DNA of 7,900 nt, taken from contig JAEWBD010000133.1 of NCBI GenBank assembly GCA_023391315.1, forward strand, positions 1 through 7,900, in the 5' to 3' direction. Below, one piece after another: positions 7,401 to 7,900 of this stretch (the stretch's first letter is position 1; each line of letters begins with the position of its first letter). Position numbers and translations under genes: made by a program. The stretch comes from Bacteroidota bacterium. GTDB lineage: Bacteria; Bacteroidota; Bacteroidia; Chitinophagales; Chitinophagaceae. The notes below the pieces were generated by a model. The model worked only from the letters and a program-made list of their open reading frames with translations, was not told the origin of the DNA and made no database searches.

Positions 7401-7671
7401 AAATGCACGTTACATACGCTTAAAGAATGTGCAGATCGGATATTCATTGCCTAAAAGCCTGCTTTCAAAAATACATCTCACCGATGCAAGGGTTTACCTA
7501 TCGGGCGAAAACCTCTGGTCTTCTTCCCCGCTGTATAAAATAACCCGCGATATAGATGTGGAGAGCATTGGCAAATCAGATATTATCCTCACCGGGAATT
7601 CTAATAACGGCAACGGTAATAACTACCCGATATTAAAAAGCTTTACAGCAGGTATTTCTGTCACTTTCTAA
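4411..7671 (+). CDS. SusC/RagA family TonB-linked outer-membrane transporter
   Basis: This complete 1086-residue protein is a TonB-dependent outer-membrane channel that works with the SusD-type lipoprotein encoded 11 nt downstream. Residues 1-24 form a signal peptide ending in INA before QQ. Residues about 30-112 are a carboxypeptidase-regulatory-like beta-sandwich (VAGVVQNENGSPVSGAAVTV). The stretch around DVVVVGYGTQKKENLTGAV (121-139) is the conserved segment where the TonB box and plug begin. The plug runs to about 245 and holds the SusC/RagA signature (VLIDGVQGDPSLLNPNDI, then VLKDASSAAIYGARAAYGVV). The rest is beta-barrel, with the family motif GDIKFKDLNGDGVINNG (872-888) and a C-terminal strand ending in Phe. 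The length is normal. There is no N-terminal secretin/TonB signalling domain, so it probably does not signal to an anti-sigma factor directly. Translation may start at either of two adjacent ATGs (4411 or 4414). The substrate, glycan or other oligomer, cannot be inferred. Confidence 0.95.
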   Translation: MMKNLHAICAFVICLLAITNPINAQQTSAAVAGVVQNENGSPVSGAAVTVKNASTGFSTGIITDSLGHYEFKSLPAGGPYTFSFSYVGYTTKTVSNYQLNAGQSVTIDAQLTDQSSSQLNDVVVVGYGTQKKENLTGAVAQTSGEVLKNRSLSNITQGLQGVVPNLNLIPPDGKPYSSAAYNIRGNTSIGQGGNALVLIDGVQGDPSLLNPNDIASVSVLKDASSAAIYGARAAYGVVLITTKTPSKERVSVTYSSNYSLKSPTTVPDIVSNGYQYALMFDSSWSAWNDYSQTPQNINKTQPYSQGYIEEYAKRNADPSLPKVEVGPDGNYVYYGNTDWYDLLYKDNTFAMDQNVSVSGSSGKTSFYITGRYYNQDGVFNYNPDDYDMYNFTAKGSIQLTPWLQVTNTTMYNRRKYHNPLNVGEGGGIWRNLADEGHPSSMLFNPDGTLTFSAAYTVGDFVYGKNGIDLLDEFFKNTTGFVAKVAGNHLRIKGDFTFQKNNTDQTRKRVPVPYSNAPGVINYVGTTTNDITKTIGNTDYNAANLYAEYENTFNDHYLKGLIGYNYEQSVYNSTVTQRNGLIFPDANNLNLALGQSINTGAAYEKWAILGGFFRVNYSYKDRYLVEVNGRYDGSSKFPSNQRYAFFPSISAGWRVSKESFWHVSPKFISDLKIRGSYGSLGNGNINSYAFQEQLMINQSSRVLNGVLPQYTSAPTVLPDGLTWETSTTADLGLDLSMLSNRLNFTADIYERKTTDMFTTSQTLPAVFGADEPKGNYADMKTRGWEANISWQDNINIGSKSLHYNIGFWMSDYSATILSYNNDQGNLTDHYAGEKLGEIWGYTNDGYWTAADVDKAAAAQSFIKASSTGQFLPGDIKFKDLNGDGVINNGTNTLSDPGDLSIIGNSTPRYSYGFTAGAEYSNFFFSIFFQGVGKQDWWPGSEADLFWGQYNRPYNYIFQSQVNKIWSESNPNAYFPRYRGYVAQGTGRELNVKQTKYLQNARYIRLKNVQIGYSLPKSLLSKIHLTDARVYLSGENLWSSSPLYKITRDIDVESIGKSDIILTGNSNNGNGNNYPILKSFTAGISVTF

Positions 7672-7682
7672 AACAGCTTATA

Positions 7683-7900
7683 ATGAAAATCAATCAATAT
7701 ATCAAACAGCTTTGCAGTGTATTAATGCTTGCTGCAATATTTACATCGTGCACAAAAAATCTTGATCAAACGCCGGAAAGCACTGCCGACCGGGATGCTA
7801 TATTCAGCAGCGAGGATGGATTGAAATTATATACAAATTCGTTCTATAATATACTGCCTGATATCAATACGCCTTTCAGAACAGATTGTAACATGTCTGA
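7683..7900 (+). CDS. SusD/RagB family nutrient-binding lipoprotein, N-terminal part
   Basis: The first 72 codons of a SusD-type lipoprotein are present and the frame runs off the window end. The chain opens with KINQYIKQL, a hydrophobic stretch (VLMLAAIFT) and then Cys23 in a lipobox-like FTSC, so it should be lipid-anchored and, as known for the family, surface-exposed as the lid on its SusC channel. The mature start CTKNLDQTPES, followed by AIFSSEDGLKLYTNSFYNIL, matches the typical beginning of SusD/RagB proteins, which usually have 450-650 residues. It starts 11 nt after the transporter stop codon with no terminator between, so the two form one operon. The ligand-binding part lies outside the window. 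Confidence 0.9.
   Translation, partial: MKINQYIKQLCSVLMLAAIFTSCTKNLDQTPESTADRDAIFSSEDGLKLYTNSFYNILPDINTPFRTDCNMS

Noticed and set aside
1..7900. CRISPR array, tRNA or rRNA genes, insertion sequence, phage or defence genes
   Set aside because: No regularly spaced repeats, cloverleaf-like sequence, transposase or integrase motifs, or terminal inverted repeats were seen. The confident genes are ordinary metabolic, regulatory, repair and uptake genes.

Overview
The window looks like chromosomal DNA of a Bacteroidota bacterium, probably Chitinophagaceae or a near relative. The reasons are an adjacent SusC/SusD outer-membrane pair, TAnnTTTG-like promoter boxes, A/T-rich leaders without clear Shine-Dalgarno sequences, and GC content that looks near 40% by eye. 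The genus is inference.

Layout from left to right. (1) Positions 1-852, minus strand: the N-terminal 284 residues of an ALDH4A1-type L-glutamate gamma-semialdehyde (1-pyrroline-5-carboxylate) dehydrogenase, cut by the window edge before its catalytic Cys. A perfect 21-bp palindrome overlaps a consensus -7 box just upstream of its start. (2) 940-1533, minus: a Crp/Fnr-family regulator, same direction as pruA. (3) 1534-1769: a divergent intergenic region with inverted and direct repeats. (4) 1770-3347, plus: a divergent membrane-dipeptidase-like (peptidase M19) metallohydrolase of 525 residues. (5) 3360-3899, minus: DNA-3-methyladenine glycosylase I (tag), tail to tail with the hydrolase and only 12 nt between stop codons. 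(6) 3900-4410: a gene-poor gap of about 510 bp holding a strong bidirectional hairpin terminator, a 17-bp palindrome, a second weaker hairpin and a possible promoter. (7) 4411-7671, plus: a complete SusC/RagA-type TonB-dependent transporter. (8) 7683-7900, plus: the start of its SusD/RagB lipoprotein partner, cut by the window end.

Functionally the window is a run of core genes (proline/glutamate catabolism, a global-type regulator, a peptidase-like enzyme, DNA alkylation repair) followed by the start of a nutrient-uptake operon. The SusC protein forms the outer-membrane channel and the SusD protein its surface lid. No carbohydrate-active enzyme, sigma/anti-sigma pair or hybrid sensor is visible, so the imported substrate cannot be named. 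I see no clearly new multi-gene system. The best second-look items are the pruA palindrome, the orphan terminator and palindrome in the 3900-4410 gap, and the HxH metal motif of the M19-like enzyme.
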